The position numbers and the translations under genes were made by a program. From NCBI GenBank assembly GCA_020632695.1, contig JACKFB010000018.1:40180-104179 (forward strand): a DNA stretch of 64,000 nt. Direction: 5' to 3'. This document shows, piece after piece, positions 1 to 6,942 of this stretch. This stretch comes from Deltaproteobacteria bacterium (GTDB lineage Bacteria > Myxococcota_A > UBA9042 > PHBI01 > JACKFB01). The notes beneath the pieces were generated by a model. It searched no databases, was not told the origin of the DNA, and was given only the letters and a program-made list of their open reading frames with translations. Numbering within the stretch: position 1 is the first letter of the stretch; each line of letters begins with the position of its first letter.

Positions 1-395
1 AGCACGTAGAAGTGCCGGTCCCCGGTGAGCAGCTCGAGCAACGGCAAGAGGTGGAAGCGCGACTCGACCGTCGCCAGCTCCTCGACCGGCTCGGGCAGCG
101 GCAGGATCTGGAAGACCGTGTCGGTGCGGAAGACCGCCAGGCCGGGGGTCTGCTGGTTCCAGAACGCGCGATCGTCGGTGAGGCGCCGCAGCGGGGTCAT
201 CAGCTGCTCGCGGCGGTCGGCCTCGACCTCGAGGTCGTCGAGCAGGCCCTCGACCTCGCTGAGCAGATTGCCGTATCGGATGGCATTCTGGCGCACCTCG
301 GGGCCGGCGGTCACCGAGGGCATGTAGAGGGAGATGCAGGGGCTGTCGCTGTTGCGCAGCAGGGCACGGACGAGAGTGGGATCGATGACGGACAT
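1..395 (-). CDS. baeRF-like (bacterial/archaeal eRF1-like) protein, 5' part only
   Basis: The gene runs off the left edge; about 131 N-terminal residues are visible. The product begins MSVIDPTLVRALL and contains SPCISLYMP, then a segment with FWNQQTPGLAVF and ESRFHLLPLL. These resemble the N-terminal half of the baeRF (bacterial eRF1-like) families, where 'FW..Q..GLAVF' and 'FH..PLL' are recurrent. Members are predicted ribosome- or RNA-associated proteins, often linked to hibernation or stress; that role is family-level inference. The start at 395 is well supported by a GGAGG at 401-405 on the minus strand, five bases upstream. The gene is divergent from the small membrane-anchored protein at 524. 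The C-terminal half, where catalytic or binding residues would lie, is outside the window. Confidence 0.75.
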   Translation of the reverse strand, partial: MSVIDPTLVRALLRNSDSPCISLYMPSVTAGPEVRQNAIRYGNLLSEVEGLLDDLEVEADRREQLMTPLRRLTDDRAFWNQQTPGLAVFRTDTVFQILPLPEPVEELATVESRFHLLPLLELLTGDRHFYV

Positions 396-523
396 CGTTT
401 CCTCCAGGCATGGGTTCCGCAGACGAGGTTGCATGAACCGTTCCGGCCTCGGCGCCCCGGTGGGGTCAGCGGAGCTTCATGCGGCTACACTGGGCCGGAC
501 GGACGCCGCTCGGGAGGTCGGAG

Positions 524-1003
524 ATGCAGCGCAGCGTGCTGGTGGGCCTGTTGGTGGTCGTCGTGGGAGTGGCGGGATACCTCCTCACCACCCGGGCCCC
601 GGGCCCGGAGCCGCCGCCGCTGGCTCCGCTGGTCTCCGAGATGCCCGCGGCGCCCACGGTGTCGCCGGCGACGCCCGCGCCGCCAGCGCTGCCCGCGCCG
701 CCGCAGCCCGCCGCCGCCCCCGAGCCGCGGCGGGATCCCCTGCTGACCCTGGCCCACGTCCTGCTCGAGGAGCCGGCGCACAGCGCGCTGGTCGCGGACT
801 ACCTGAGGGGCCGGGGCGCGCTCTTCGAGCTGACCGACGCGGATCGCGATGGCCACTGGGACAGCGCGCGCATCGACTACCAGCGCGACGGCACCTGGGA
901 CGAGACCTGGACGCGCGAGGAGGGCACGGCGGTGCGGACCCTGGCCGCCAGCGGCGACCGGCTGGTGCTCCGCGAGGGGCGCTGGCAGCGGGACCCGCCC
1001 TGA
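524..1003 (+). CDS. hypothetical membrane-anchored or secreted protein, Pro/Ala-rich linker
   Basis: A 159-residue protein of unknown function. The N-terminus MQRSVLVGLLVVVVGVAGYLL is a clear signal anchor or signal peptide, followed by about 50 residues of Pro/Ala-rich linker, then a small soluble domain of about 80 residues with DADRDGHWDSARIDYQRDG and a second similar stretch, DGTWDETWTREEG. The two Asp-rich 'DxDxDGxWD' turns look like a pair of EF-hand-like or thrombospondin-3-like calcium-binding loops, but this is only a motif impression. I chose 524 over the upstream in-frame ATG at 479 because GGGAGG lies just before it and the hydrophobic segment then sits at the N-terminus. No neighbour suggests a role. 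Confidence 0.7.
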   Translation: MQRSVLVGLLVVVVGVAGYLLTTRAPGPEPPPLAPLVSEMPAAPTVSPATPAPPALPAPPQPAAAPEPRRDPLLTLAHVLLEEPAHSALVADYLRGRGALFELTDADRDGHWDSARIDYQRDGTWDETWTREEGTAVRTLAASGDRLVLREGRWQRDPP

Positions 1004-1120
1004 CGGCGCCGCGGCGATAGCGCTTGACCGGCGCCGCAGACAGGACACATTGCACGTCGAGCGCCCACCCGGCCGCGGCCGGCGCCGGCGCCTCCGGAGA
1101 CCCTCCACGATGCCTGCACG

Positions 1121-2188
1121 ATGATCGATCCCGGCCACGCCACACGCCCCGAACGCATCGCGGTCGTGCACAACGTCGACTACCGCGGCGCCCCCGCCGG
1201 CGATGACGCGCTGCCCTCGGCGGCCGCCGACGCCGACGTGGAGGAGGTCGCCGAGGCGGTGGTGGACGCGCTGCGTTCGCTGGGCCACGACGCCCGCGTG
1301 CTCACCGTCGACGACGATCCGGCGCCGCTCATCGCCCAGGCCCGCGCCGAGCGGGTCACCTGCGTCTTCAACCTGGTCGAGTCGCTGGGGCGCGACGCCT
1401 CGCGCGAGGCCGAGTTCGTGGCAGCGCTCGAGGCCGCCGGCATCCCCTACACCGGCAACCGGGCGCCCGCGCTGCGCGTCGCCCAGGCCAAGGACCGGGT
1501 CCGCGAGGTGCTGGACGCCGCCGACGTGCCTCACGCCCGGGGCCTGGCGGTGGACGCGCCGCCCGATCAGCCCGCCCTGGACGCCGCCGGCCTGGGCTGG
1601 CCGCTCTTCGTCAAGCCGGCCCGGGTCGACGGGTCCATCGGCATCGATCAGGGATCGGTGGTCTACGATCTCCCGGCGCTGCAGGCCAGGGTGGAGCGGC
1701 TGCTGGCGCACCTCGGCGGCCCGTGTCTGGTCGAGGACTTCCTGCCCGGCCCGGAGCTCAACGTCGCCATCCTCGGCGACCCGAACGGCCCGGTGGCGGT
1801 CACCACCATCGACTTCGGCGAGGCGGCGGGCCTCGGCATCGTGACCTACGACTGCAAGTGGACCCCCGGCACGCCGGACTACGACGCGCGGTCGGTGCCG
1901 GCCACCGGCAGGTTCAGCGAGGCGCTGCTCGACCAGGCGCGCAGCTCGGCCCGGCGAGCCTTCCTCGCCATCGGCGGCACCTCCTACGGCCGCGTGGACC
2001 TCCGCCTGTCGGCGGCGGGCCTCCCCTCGGTCATCGACGTCAACCCCAACCCCGATCTCCACCCGGACGCGGGGCTCGCCATCGCAGCTCGCGATGCCGG
2101 GCTCGACTACCCGTCACTGGTCGAGCGCATCCTCCGACGCGCCGGCCTCGAGGCACCCCATGGACATTCGCGCCATCCAATCGACTGA
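1121..2188 (+). CDS. ATP-grasp ligase of the D-alanine--D-alanine ligase family
   Basis: 355 residues, the usual size for D-Ala-D-Ala ligases. Family signs in order: an N-terminal Rossmann-like lobe (IAVVHNVDYRG), VFNLVESLGRD (the E of the first substrate-binding loop), GIPYTGN, the ATP-grasp lysine region GWPLFVKPARVDGSIGID, VEDFLPGPELNVAILG, and a C-terminal metal/phosphate segment YGRVDLRL..VIDVNPNPDL. These support an ATP-dependent carboxylate-amine ligase that works through an acyl phosphate. The substrate need not be D-alanine: the N-terminal lobe is atypical and there is no murein gene beside it. It overlaps the following GNAT gene by 29 bases, so the two are probably co-translated and may act on the same small molecule or peptide. 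Confidence 0.85.
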   Translation: MIDPGHATRPERIAVVHNVDYRGAPAGDDALPSAAADADVEEVAEAVVDALRSLGHDARVLTVDDDPAPLIAQARAERVTCVFNLVESLGRDASREAEFVAALEAAGIPYTGNRAPALRVAQAKDRVREVLDAADVPHARGLAVDAPPDQPALDAAGLGWPLFVKPARVDGSIGIDQGSVVYDLPALQARVERLLAHLGGPCLVEDFLPGPELNVAILGDPNGPVAVTTIDFGEAAGLGIVTYDCKWTPGTPDYDARSVPATGRFSEALLDQARSSARRAFLAIGGTSYGRVDLRLSAAGLPSVIDVNPNPDLHPDAGLAIAARDAGLDYPSLVERILRRAGLEAPHGHSRHPID

Positions 2189-2648
2189 CCTCGACGGCAT
2201 CGTCGATCTCCTCGCCCGCACCGACGCCTTCGACGATGAGGAGCGTCAGGTCGCGCGCGAGCTGGTCGAGGACGCCATCCACCGACCCGACGAGAGCGGC
2301 TACCACGCGCTCGTCGCGGTCGAGCCGAAGAGCTCGGGCGGCTCGGTGCTGGGCTACGTGCTGCACGGCCCCACCCCCATGACCGAGCACACCCACGACC
2401 TGTACTGGATCGCCGTCGACGCCACCCGTCGCGGTCAGGGCATCGGCCGCAAGCTGGTCGCCGCGCTCGACCAGACGCTGCGCGCCGAGGGGGGCCGCAT
2501 CGTGCGGGTCGAGGCCAGCTCGGTCGCCGACGCGCCGGCGACGCTGGCCTTCTATCACGGCACGGGCTTCGTCGAGTGCGGCCGCATCCCGCACTTCTAC
2601 GGGACCGACGACGACCTGGTCATCTTCTACCGCGACCTGGGGGCCTGA
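2160..2648 (+). CDS. GNAT-family N-acetyltransferase
   Basis: A 162-residue single-domain GNAT. It starts MDIRAIQSTDLDGIVDLL (beta1-alpha1), has LYWIAVDATRRGQGIGRKLVAAL, in which RRGQGIGRKL is the acetyl-CoA pyrophosphate-binding motif A, and ends with FYHGTGFVECGRIPHFYGTDDDLVIFYRDL, the usual motif B. Length is normal for the family. I chose 2160 rather than the upstream in-frame ATG at 2094 because homology begins exactly at MDIRAI. The start lies inside the end of the ATP-grasp ligase gene, so translation is probably coupled. The acceptor amine is unknown. Confidence 0.85.
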   Translation: MDIRAIQSTDLDGIVDLLARTDAFDDEERQVARELVEDAIHRPDESGYHALVAVEPKSSGGSVLGYVLHGPTPMTEHTHDLYWIAVDATRRGQGIGRKLVAALDQTLRAEGGRIVRVEASSVADAPATLAFYHGTGFVECGRIPHFYGTDDDLVIFYRDLGA

Positions 2649-2657
2649 GCCGGGCTC

Positions 2658-2720
2658 AGGGCCTGTGTGGGGATGGCTGCGCCGATCTCGCATCGGCGTA
2701 GCCATCTTCAAGCAGGCCCT
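2658..2720. terminator. bidirectional stem-loop between convergent genes
   Basis: The inner arms 2672-2686 and 2692-2706 pair over 15 bases with a single G-U wobble around a five-base loop. Outer arms 2658-2665 and 2713-2720 add eight perfect pairs, interrupted by short unpaired stretches. A further small hairpin, 2644-2660, sits at the end of the GNAT gene. The structure lies between two converging genes and touches the stop codon of the cyclic-di-GMP gene. It lacks a T-run on either side, so it may stop transcription with a factor or protect 3' ends rather than act as a classical intrinsic terminator. Confidence 0.65.
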
Positions 2721-5700
2721 CAGGCGAGGTAGCGCTCGCGCCCCCGCGTGGACATGCCCGCGCGGCCGGGCAGCGGGACGGGGCGCCCGACGGCGAAGCC
2801 CTGGGCGTAGTCGACGCCCAGCCGGCGGAGCTGCTCGACGATGGCCTCGGTCTCGGCGTACTCGGCGACGGTGCGCAGCGACATCTCGTGGCCGACGTCG
2901 TTGATGGCCGAGACCATCGCGCCGTCGATGCGGCTCTCGGTGATGCCGCGCACGAAGCCGCCGTCGATCTTGAGGTAGTCGACCGCGAGCTGCTTCAGGT
3001 AGCCGAAGGAGGACAGTCCGCTGCCGAAGTCGTCGAGGGCGAAGCGGCAGCCCAGGCTGCGCATCTCGCCGATGAAGCGCACCGCCGGGCCCAGGTGCTG
3101 GACGGCGGCCGTCTCGGTGATCTCGAAGCACACGCGGTCGCCGCTCAGCCCCGCCGACTCCAGCTCGCGGCGCACGAAGCGGGCGAGGCCGTCGTCGGTG
3201 AGGGTGTTGCCCGACAGGTTGATGGACATCTGGGTGTTGGGGCGCTCGGCGAAGGCCTCGTGGTAGCTGCGGAACGCGGTCTGGATGACCCAGCGGTCCA
3301 GGGAGCCCATCAGGCCGTAGCGCTCGGCGGCCGGGATGAAGGCCCCCGGCGCGACGATGCCGCCGTTGGGGTCCTCGAGGCGCAGCAGCAGCTCGCAGCG
3401 GAAGTTCTCGGTGCTGTCGCGGTCCAGGGCCGCGATGGGCTGGTGCCACAGGCGGAAGCGCCCCTGCTCCAGGGCGTCCCGCAGCTCGGCGGCCTGCACC
3501 AGCTCGGCGTGGCGGCGCTTGGGATAGGCGTTGTTGGTGTCGTAGGTGTAGACCCGGTTGCGGCCCAGATCCTTGGCGGTGTAGCAGGCCACGTCGGCCT
3601 TCGAGAGCAGGCTGTCGGTGCCGTCGGCGTCGCTCTCGATGGGCACCAGGCCGATGCTGACGCCCACCTGGAAGGTGCGCTCCTGCCAGGAGAAGCGGAA
3701 GCCGCGGATGGCGGTGACGATGGACTCGGCGATCTCGTGGGCCTTGTCCTGGGGGCAGTTGCTGAGCAGCAGGCCGAACTCGTCGCCGCCGAGGCGCGCC
3801 AGGGTGTCGCGGGAGCGGACGGCCCGGCGCAACACGTCGGTGAGCTGCTTGAGCAGCTCGTCGCCGGCGGCGTGGCCGGCGGTGTCGTTGACCAGCTTGA
3901 ACTGGTCGAGGTCCAGGTAGCACAAGGCGTGGCGTGCGCCCTGGAGCCGGGCGCTGGCGACGGCGTGGGAGAGGCGGCGCTCGAACTCGCGTCGGTTCAC
4001 CAGCCCGGTCAGCGCGTCGTGCATCGCGTGGTGGGCCATCTGGCGGGCGGTCTGGCGCGCCTCGGTGACGTCCTTGAACACCAGGACGGCGCCGAGCACC
4101 TCGCCGCCCGTATTGCGGATGGGCGCGGTCGTGTACTCGATGGCGTGCTCGACCTCGTCGGTGCGCACCAGGATGCCGATGCCGGTCGACGAGGTGGGCA
4201 CGGTGTCGCGCAGGCAGGTCTCGATGGGGTCGCGCAGGGGCTCGCGGGTCTTCTCGTCGAGGCAGCGCCCGAACTGGGAGAGGCGATGCCCGCGCGCCTC
4301 GTCGTTGGTCACCCCGATGAGCGACTCGGCGACGGGGTTCATGTAGTCGATGACCGCCAGGGCGTCGCTGGTGATGACGGCCTCGCCGATGGAGTCCAGC
4401 GTCACCAGCGCCCGGTCGTTGGCGTCGGCCAGCTCCCGCTCGACCCGGGTGCGCTCGTTGAACTGGTGCTCCAGGTCCGCGTTGGCCGCCGCCAGCATCG
4501 CCGCCCGCGCCTCGTCGATGGCCGCGCGCCCGGTCAGCGCCAGCAGGAAGGCGCCGAGGAAGGTCACCAGCACGACCCCGCCGCCCAGGATCAGCCAGGG
4601 CGCCAGGGCCCGCCGCGCCTCCATGAAGCCCGGCGCGGAGATGACCCGCAGCGTCCACTGCCGGCCGGCGAGCTCCACCGAGCTGGTGTAGCTGAAGGTG
4701 CCCGCGTGCGGCGCCCGGGTGCTGGCGTGGGCGAAGAGCGGGCGGCCCGGCGCGCCGCCGGTCTCGTCGACGACCCAGGCCTCGACGCCCTCGGGCCAGT
4801 GCGAGGGCAGCGCGGTGTCGGCGAAGTCATCCAGGCGGAACACGCCGGTCGCGGCGCCCCGGATGGCGAGGCGGCGCTCCTCGATGGTGGTCGGCACGGG
4901 CCCGGAATAGATGGGATAGAAGACGATGATGCCGCGGCTGCCGGGCATGCCGTCCAGCAGGCGGAGCGGCGGCGTGGCGACGGGGCGGCCGCTGTCGCGC
5001 GCGCGGGCGAAGGTGGCGTGGCGCTGCGGCTCGCTCAGCATGTCGAAGCCCAGGTAGGCGCCGCGGCCGGCCAGCGGCGCCAGGTACTCGACGATCAGAT
5101 GGGGCTGGTGCCGAGGGGGCGGCGTCGTGGCCGCCGCGGTGCGGCCGCCGTGCACGGTGAACCCGGGCCAGCCGTGGGCGCGCTTGTCCTGCTCGAGCGC
5201 GGCGATGTCGTCGTCGCTGATGAGGCGGTGCCAGCCCAGCGTGGTCGAGTCGTCGAAGCCCTCGAGCTGCGCCAGGGCGAAGCGCTCGAAGGAGGCGGCG
5301 TCGGCGGGCGGGGCCGCCGCGACGTACTCGCCGACGGCGCGCAGGACCAGCAGGTAGCGATCCAGGCTCGCCCCGAGGGCGTCCTCGACCACGCGGGCGC
5401 GCTGGTTGAACTCCGACGCGACGCGGCGCGTGTCCTCGGCGCGGGACTGGATGAGCAGGCTGTGGAGCGCGACGAAGGCGACGAGCACCGGCGTGGCGAC
5501 GCTGGCGCGACGGCGGCGCCAGGCGGCGCGGGGCTGACCGAGGAAGCAGAGCAGGACGGGCGCCAGGATCATCACGCCGCAGGCGTCGCCCAGCCACCAG
5601 GCCAGCCAGGCCGAGGGCAGGGAGTCGACCGGGACCACGCGGGCGAGGGCGAGGATGGGGAGGCCCAGGGTGGGCGCGATGACGGTGGCGGCGGGGCCGG

Positions 5701-6130
5701 CGAGCCCGAGGAAGGCGAAGATGTCGCGCTCGCGCGCCAGGGGCGTGGGGTAGCCGACGAAGCGCGCCACCAGGCGGGCGCCGGCGACGGCCTGGAAGGT
5801 CACGCCGGTGGCGACCGTGGCGGCGACGAGCAGCGCGCGGCCATCCGGGGCGGAGTAGCCGCTCAGCAGCGCCAGGGCGACGCCGGCAAAGGCGCCCGGC
5901 CACAGCCGGATGCCCCCGGCGAGCAGCCCGGCGAGCGCCACGCCAGCAGCGGGCCAGACGTCCGCGGGGCTCGACGGGTTCAGACCCAGCGCCAGGCCCA
6001 GCAGCGCGGCGACCCAGCAGAGCACCGCGACGCCGAGCGCTCGGACCAGCGAGCTGCTCCTCAGGGAGCTGAACGGCCCGGCGTCCGTGGCGTCGCGCGC
6101 TGAGGCGGCTGATGGGAGCATGGATTCCAT
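2720..6130 (-). CDS. MASE1-CHASE-PAS-GGDEF-EAL cyclic-di-GMP signalling protein
   Basis: About 1136 residues. Residues ~20-225 form eight or so membrane helices of MASE1 type. Residues ~235-440 are a periplasmic CHASE-like sensor (HRLISDDDIAAL, FYPIYSG, GVFRLDDF), then one more helix at ~505-530. A PAS domain (~560-683) follows, then GGDEF (~693-857, intact RLGGDEF) and EAL (~873-1123). The EAL signature reads ELL, but the other metal and catalytic residues appear present (NLSGN, EITET, DDFGSG, LKIDG, AEY). Both synthesis and breakdown of c-di-GMP are therefore possible. The start is uncertain: 6130 (MESM) puts MASE1 near the N-terminus, 6121 is equally possible, and the longer reading to 6421 has atypical composition. 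A PilZ protein and an exopolysaccharide locus in the same window are plausible outputs. Confidence 0.9.
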   Translation of the reverse strand: MESMLPSAASARDATDAGPFSSLRSSSLVRALGVAVLCWVAALLGLALGLNPSSPADVWPAAGVALAGLLAGGIRLWPGAFAGVALALLSGYSAPDGRALLVAATVATGVTFQAVAGARLVARFVGYPTPLARERDIFAFLGLAGPAATVIAPTLGLPILALARVVPVDSLPSAWLAWWLGDACGVMILAPVLLCFLGQPRAAWRRRRASVATPVLVAFVALHSLLIQSRAEDTRRVASEFNQRARVVEDALGASLDRYLLVLRAVGEYVAAAPPADAASFERFALAQLEGFDDSTTLGWHRLISDDDIAALEQDKRAHGWPGFTVHGGRTAAATTPPPRHQPHLIVEYLAPLAGRGAYLGFDMLSEPQRHATFARARDSGRPVATPPLRLLDGMPGSRGIIVFYPIYSGPVPTTIEERRLAIRGAATGVFRLDDFADTALPSHWPEGVEAWVVDETGGAPGRPLFAHASTRAPHAGTFSYTSSVELAGRQWTLRVISAPGFMEARRALAPWLILGGGVVLVTFLGAFLLALTGRAAIDEARAAMLAAANADLEHQFNERTRVERELADANDRALVTLDSIGEAVITSDALAVIDYMNPVAESLIGVTNDEARGHRLSQFGRCLDEKTREPLRDPIETCLRDTVPTSSTGIGILVRTDEVEHAIEYTTAPIRNTGGEVLGAVLVFKDVTEARQTARQMAHHAMHDALTGLVNRREFERRLSHAVASARLQGARHALCYLDLDQFKLVNDTAGHAAGDELLKQLTDVLRRAVRSRDTLARLGGDEFGLLLSNCPQDKAHEIAESIVTAIRGFRFSWQERTFQVGVSIGLVPIESDADGTDSLLSKADVACYTAKDLGRNRVYTYDTNNAYPKRRHAELVQAAELRDALEQGRFRLWHQPIAALDRDSTENFRCELLLRLEDPNGGIVAPGAFIPAAERYGLMGSLDRWVIQTAFRSYHEAFAERPNTQMSINLSGNTLTDDGLARFVRRELESAGLSGDRVCFEITETAAVQHLGPAVRFIGEMRSLGCRFALDDFGSGLSSFGYLKQLAVDYLKIDGGFVRGITESRIDGAMVSAINDVGHEMSLRTVAEYAETEAIVEQLRRLGVDYAQGFAVGRPVPLPGRAGMSTRGRERYLA

Positions 6131-6441
6131 GGGTCGATGGAGAGCGCGGCGCCCGGCGCGGCGGCAGAGGGCGCCCCCTGACGGTGAATGACGTGAGCTT
6201 CGCCACGCCGCTTGAATGGCGCCCTGCAACCAGCTTCTCCGAAGCCCGCTGAATTGCCAGATTTCCGTTGTGTTCATTGGACACGGTCGCGATGCTCGCG
6301 TTGACTGGCATCCGTGGCCTTGCGCGGCGCGAGGCCGGGTCACCAGGCGCCTGCTGGCGTCGTCGAGGCGACGGTCTCGCCTCCGACGCGCCGGTGGTCG
6401 CGGGCTCGACCTCAGTGCCACATCAAGACCGGGAGCACCTC
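6131..6441. other. intergenic region between divergent genes
   Basis: A 311-base gap separating the leftward cyclic-di-GMP gene from the rightward mscL. Its lower G+C core (about 6205-6300) is where promoters would be expected, but I could not find a convincing -35/-10 pair on either strand. The leftward reading frame stays open through the whole gap; I treat that extension as non-coding because its residues are Arg/Ser/Pro-rich shadow sequence. Confidence 0.5.
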
Positions 6442-6876
6442 ATGGGAATGATGAGCGAGTTCAAGTCCTTCGCCCTGCGCGGCAACGTCGTGGACATGGC
6501 GGTCGGCGTCGTGATCGGCGGCGCGTTCGGGAAGATCGTCGCGTCCCTCGTCGCGGACATCATCACCCCCCTGATCGGGCTGCTCATCGGCGGCGTGAAG
6601 TTCACCAACTTCTTCATCGCGCTGGACGGCAAGGCGTACGCTACCCTCGACGCGGCGAAGGCGGCGGGCGTGCCCACGCTGAACCTCGGCATCTTCTTCC
6701 AGTCGGTGTTCGACTTCGTCATCATCGCCTTCGCCATCTTCATGGCGGTCCGCGGCATCAACCGGATGCAGAGGAAGAAGGCGGAGGAGGCCGCGACGCC
6801 CGGCCCGCCGCCCGAGCCGACGGCGCAGGAGAAGCTGCTGGCCGAGATCCGGGACCTGCTGGCGCAGCGTCCCTAG
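6442..6876 (+). CDS. mscL: large-conductance mechanosensitive channel MscL
   Basis: 144 residues, close to the usual ~135. The first helix carries the hallmark FALRGNVVDMAVGVVIGGAFGKIV with IITPLIGLL, and the second helix is FQSVFDFVIIAFAIFMAVRGIN, followed by a charged cytoplasmic bundle (AQEKLLAEIRDLL). It is an inner-membrane homopentamer that opens under membrane tension to release solutes on hypo-osmotic shock. The periplasmic loop has a small insertion (DGKAYATLDAAKAAGVPTLN), common in proteobacterial MscL. The start at 6442 is preceded by GGGAG at 6431-6435. The gene stands alone, transcribed rightward. Confidence 0.97.
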   Translation: MGMMSEFKSFALRGNVVDMAVGVVIGGAFGKIVASLVADIITPLIGLLIGGVKFTNFFIALDGKAYATLDAAKAAGVPTLNLGIFFQSVFDFVIIAFAIFMAVRGINRMQRKKAEEAATPGPPPEPTAQEKLLAEIRDLLAQRP

Positions 6877-6927
6877 GTCGGTGCGCCTCGCTGGCGGCCC
6901 TCGTGTGGGCCGGGAGCGGGGCGCCGC

Positions 6928-6937
6928 AGGAGGTGAT
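6928..6937 (+). promoter_or_regulatory. strong Shine-Dalgarno deciding a GTG start
   Basis: AGGAGGTGAT is a near-perfect complement to the 16S rRNA 3' end. It lies five bases before the GTG at 6943 and fixes that codon as the start of the large helical-repeat protein. Confidence 0.85.
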
Positions 6938-6942
6938 CGTCG

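Noticed and set aside
12..1020. Overlapping plus-strand frames over the first kilobase
   Set aside because: The minus strand at 1-395 has baeRF-like motifs and a Shine-Dalgarno; the small protein at 524 has its own signal sequence and ribosome-binding site.
2888..6103. 1071-residue plus-strand reading frame opposite the cyclic-di-GMP gene
   Set aside because: Composition is Gly/Ala/Val/Asp/Glu/Arg-rich without domains; it is the antisense shadow of a real gene in very high G+C DNA.
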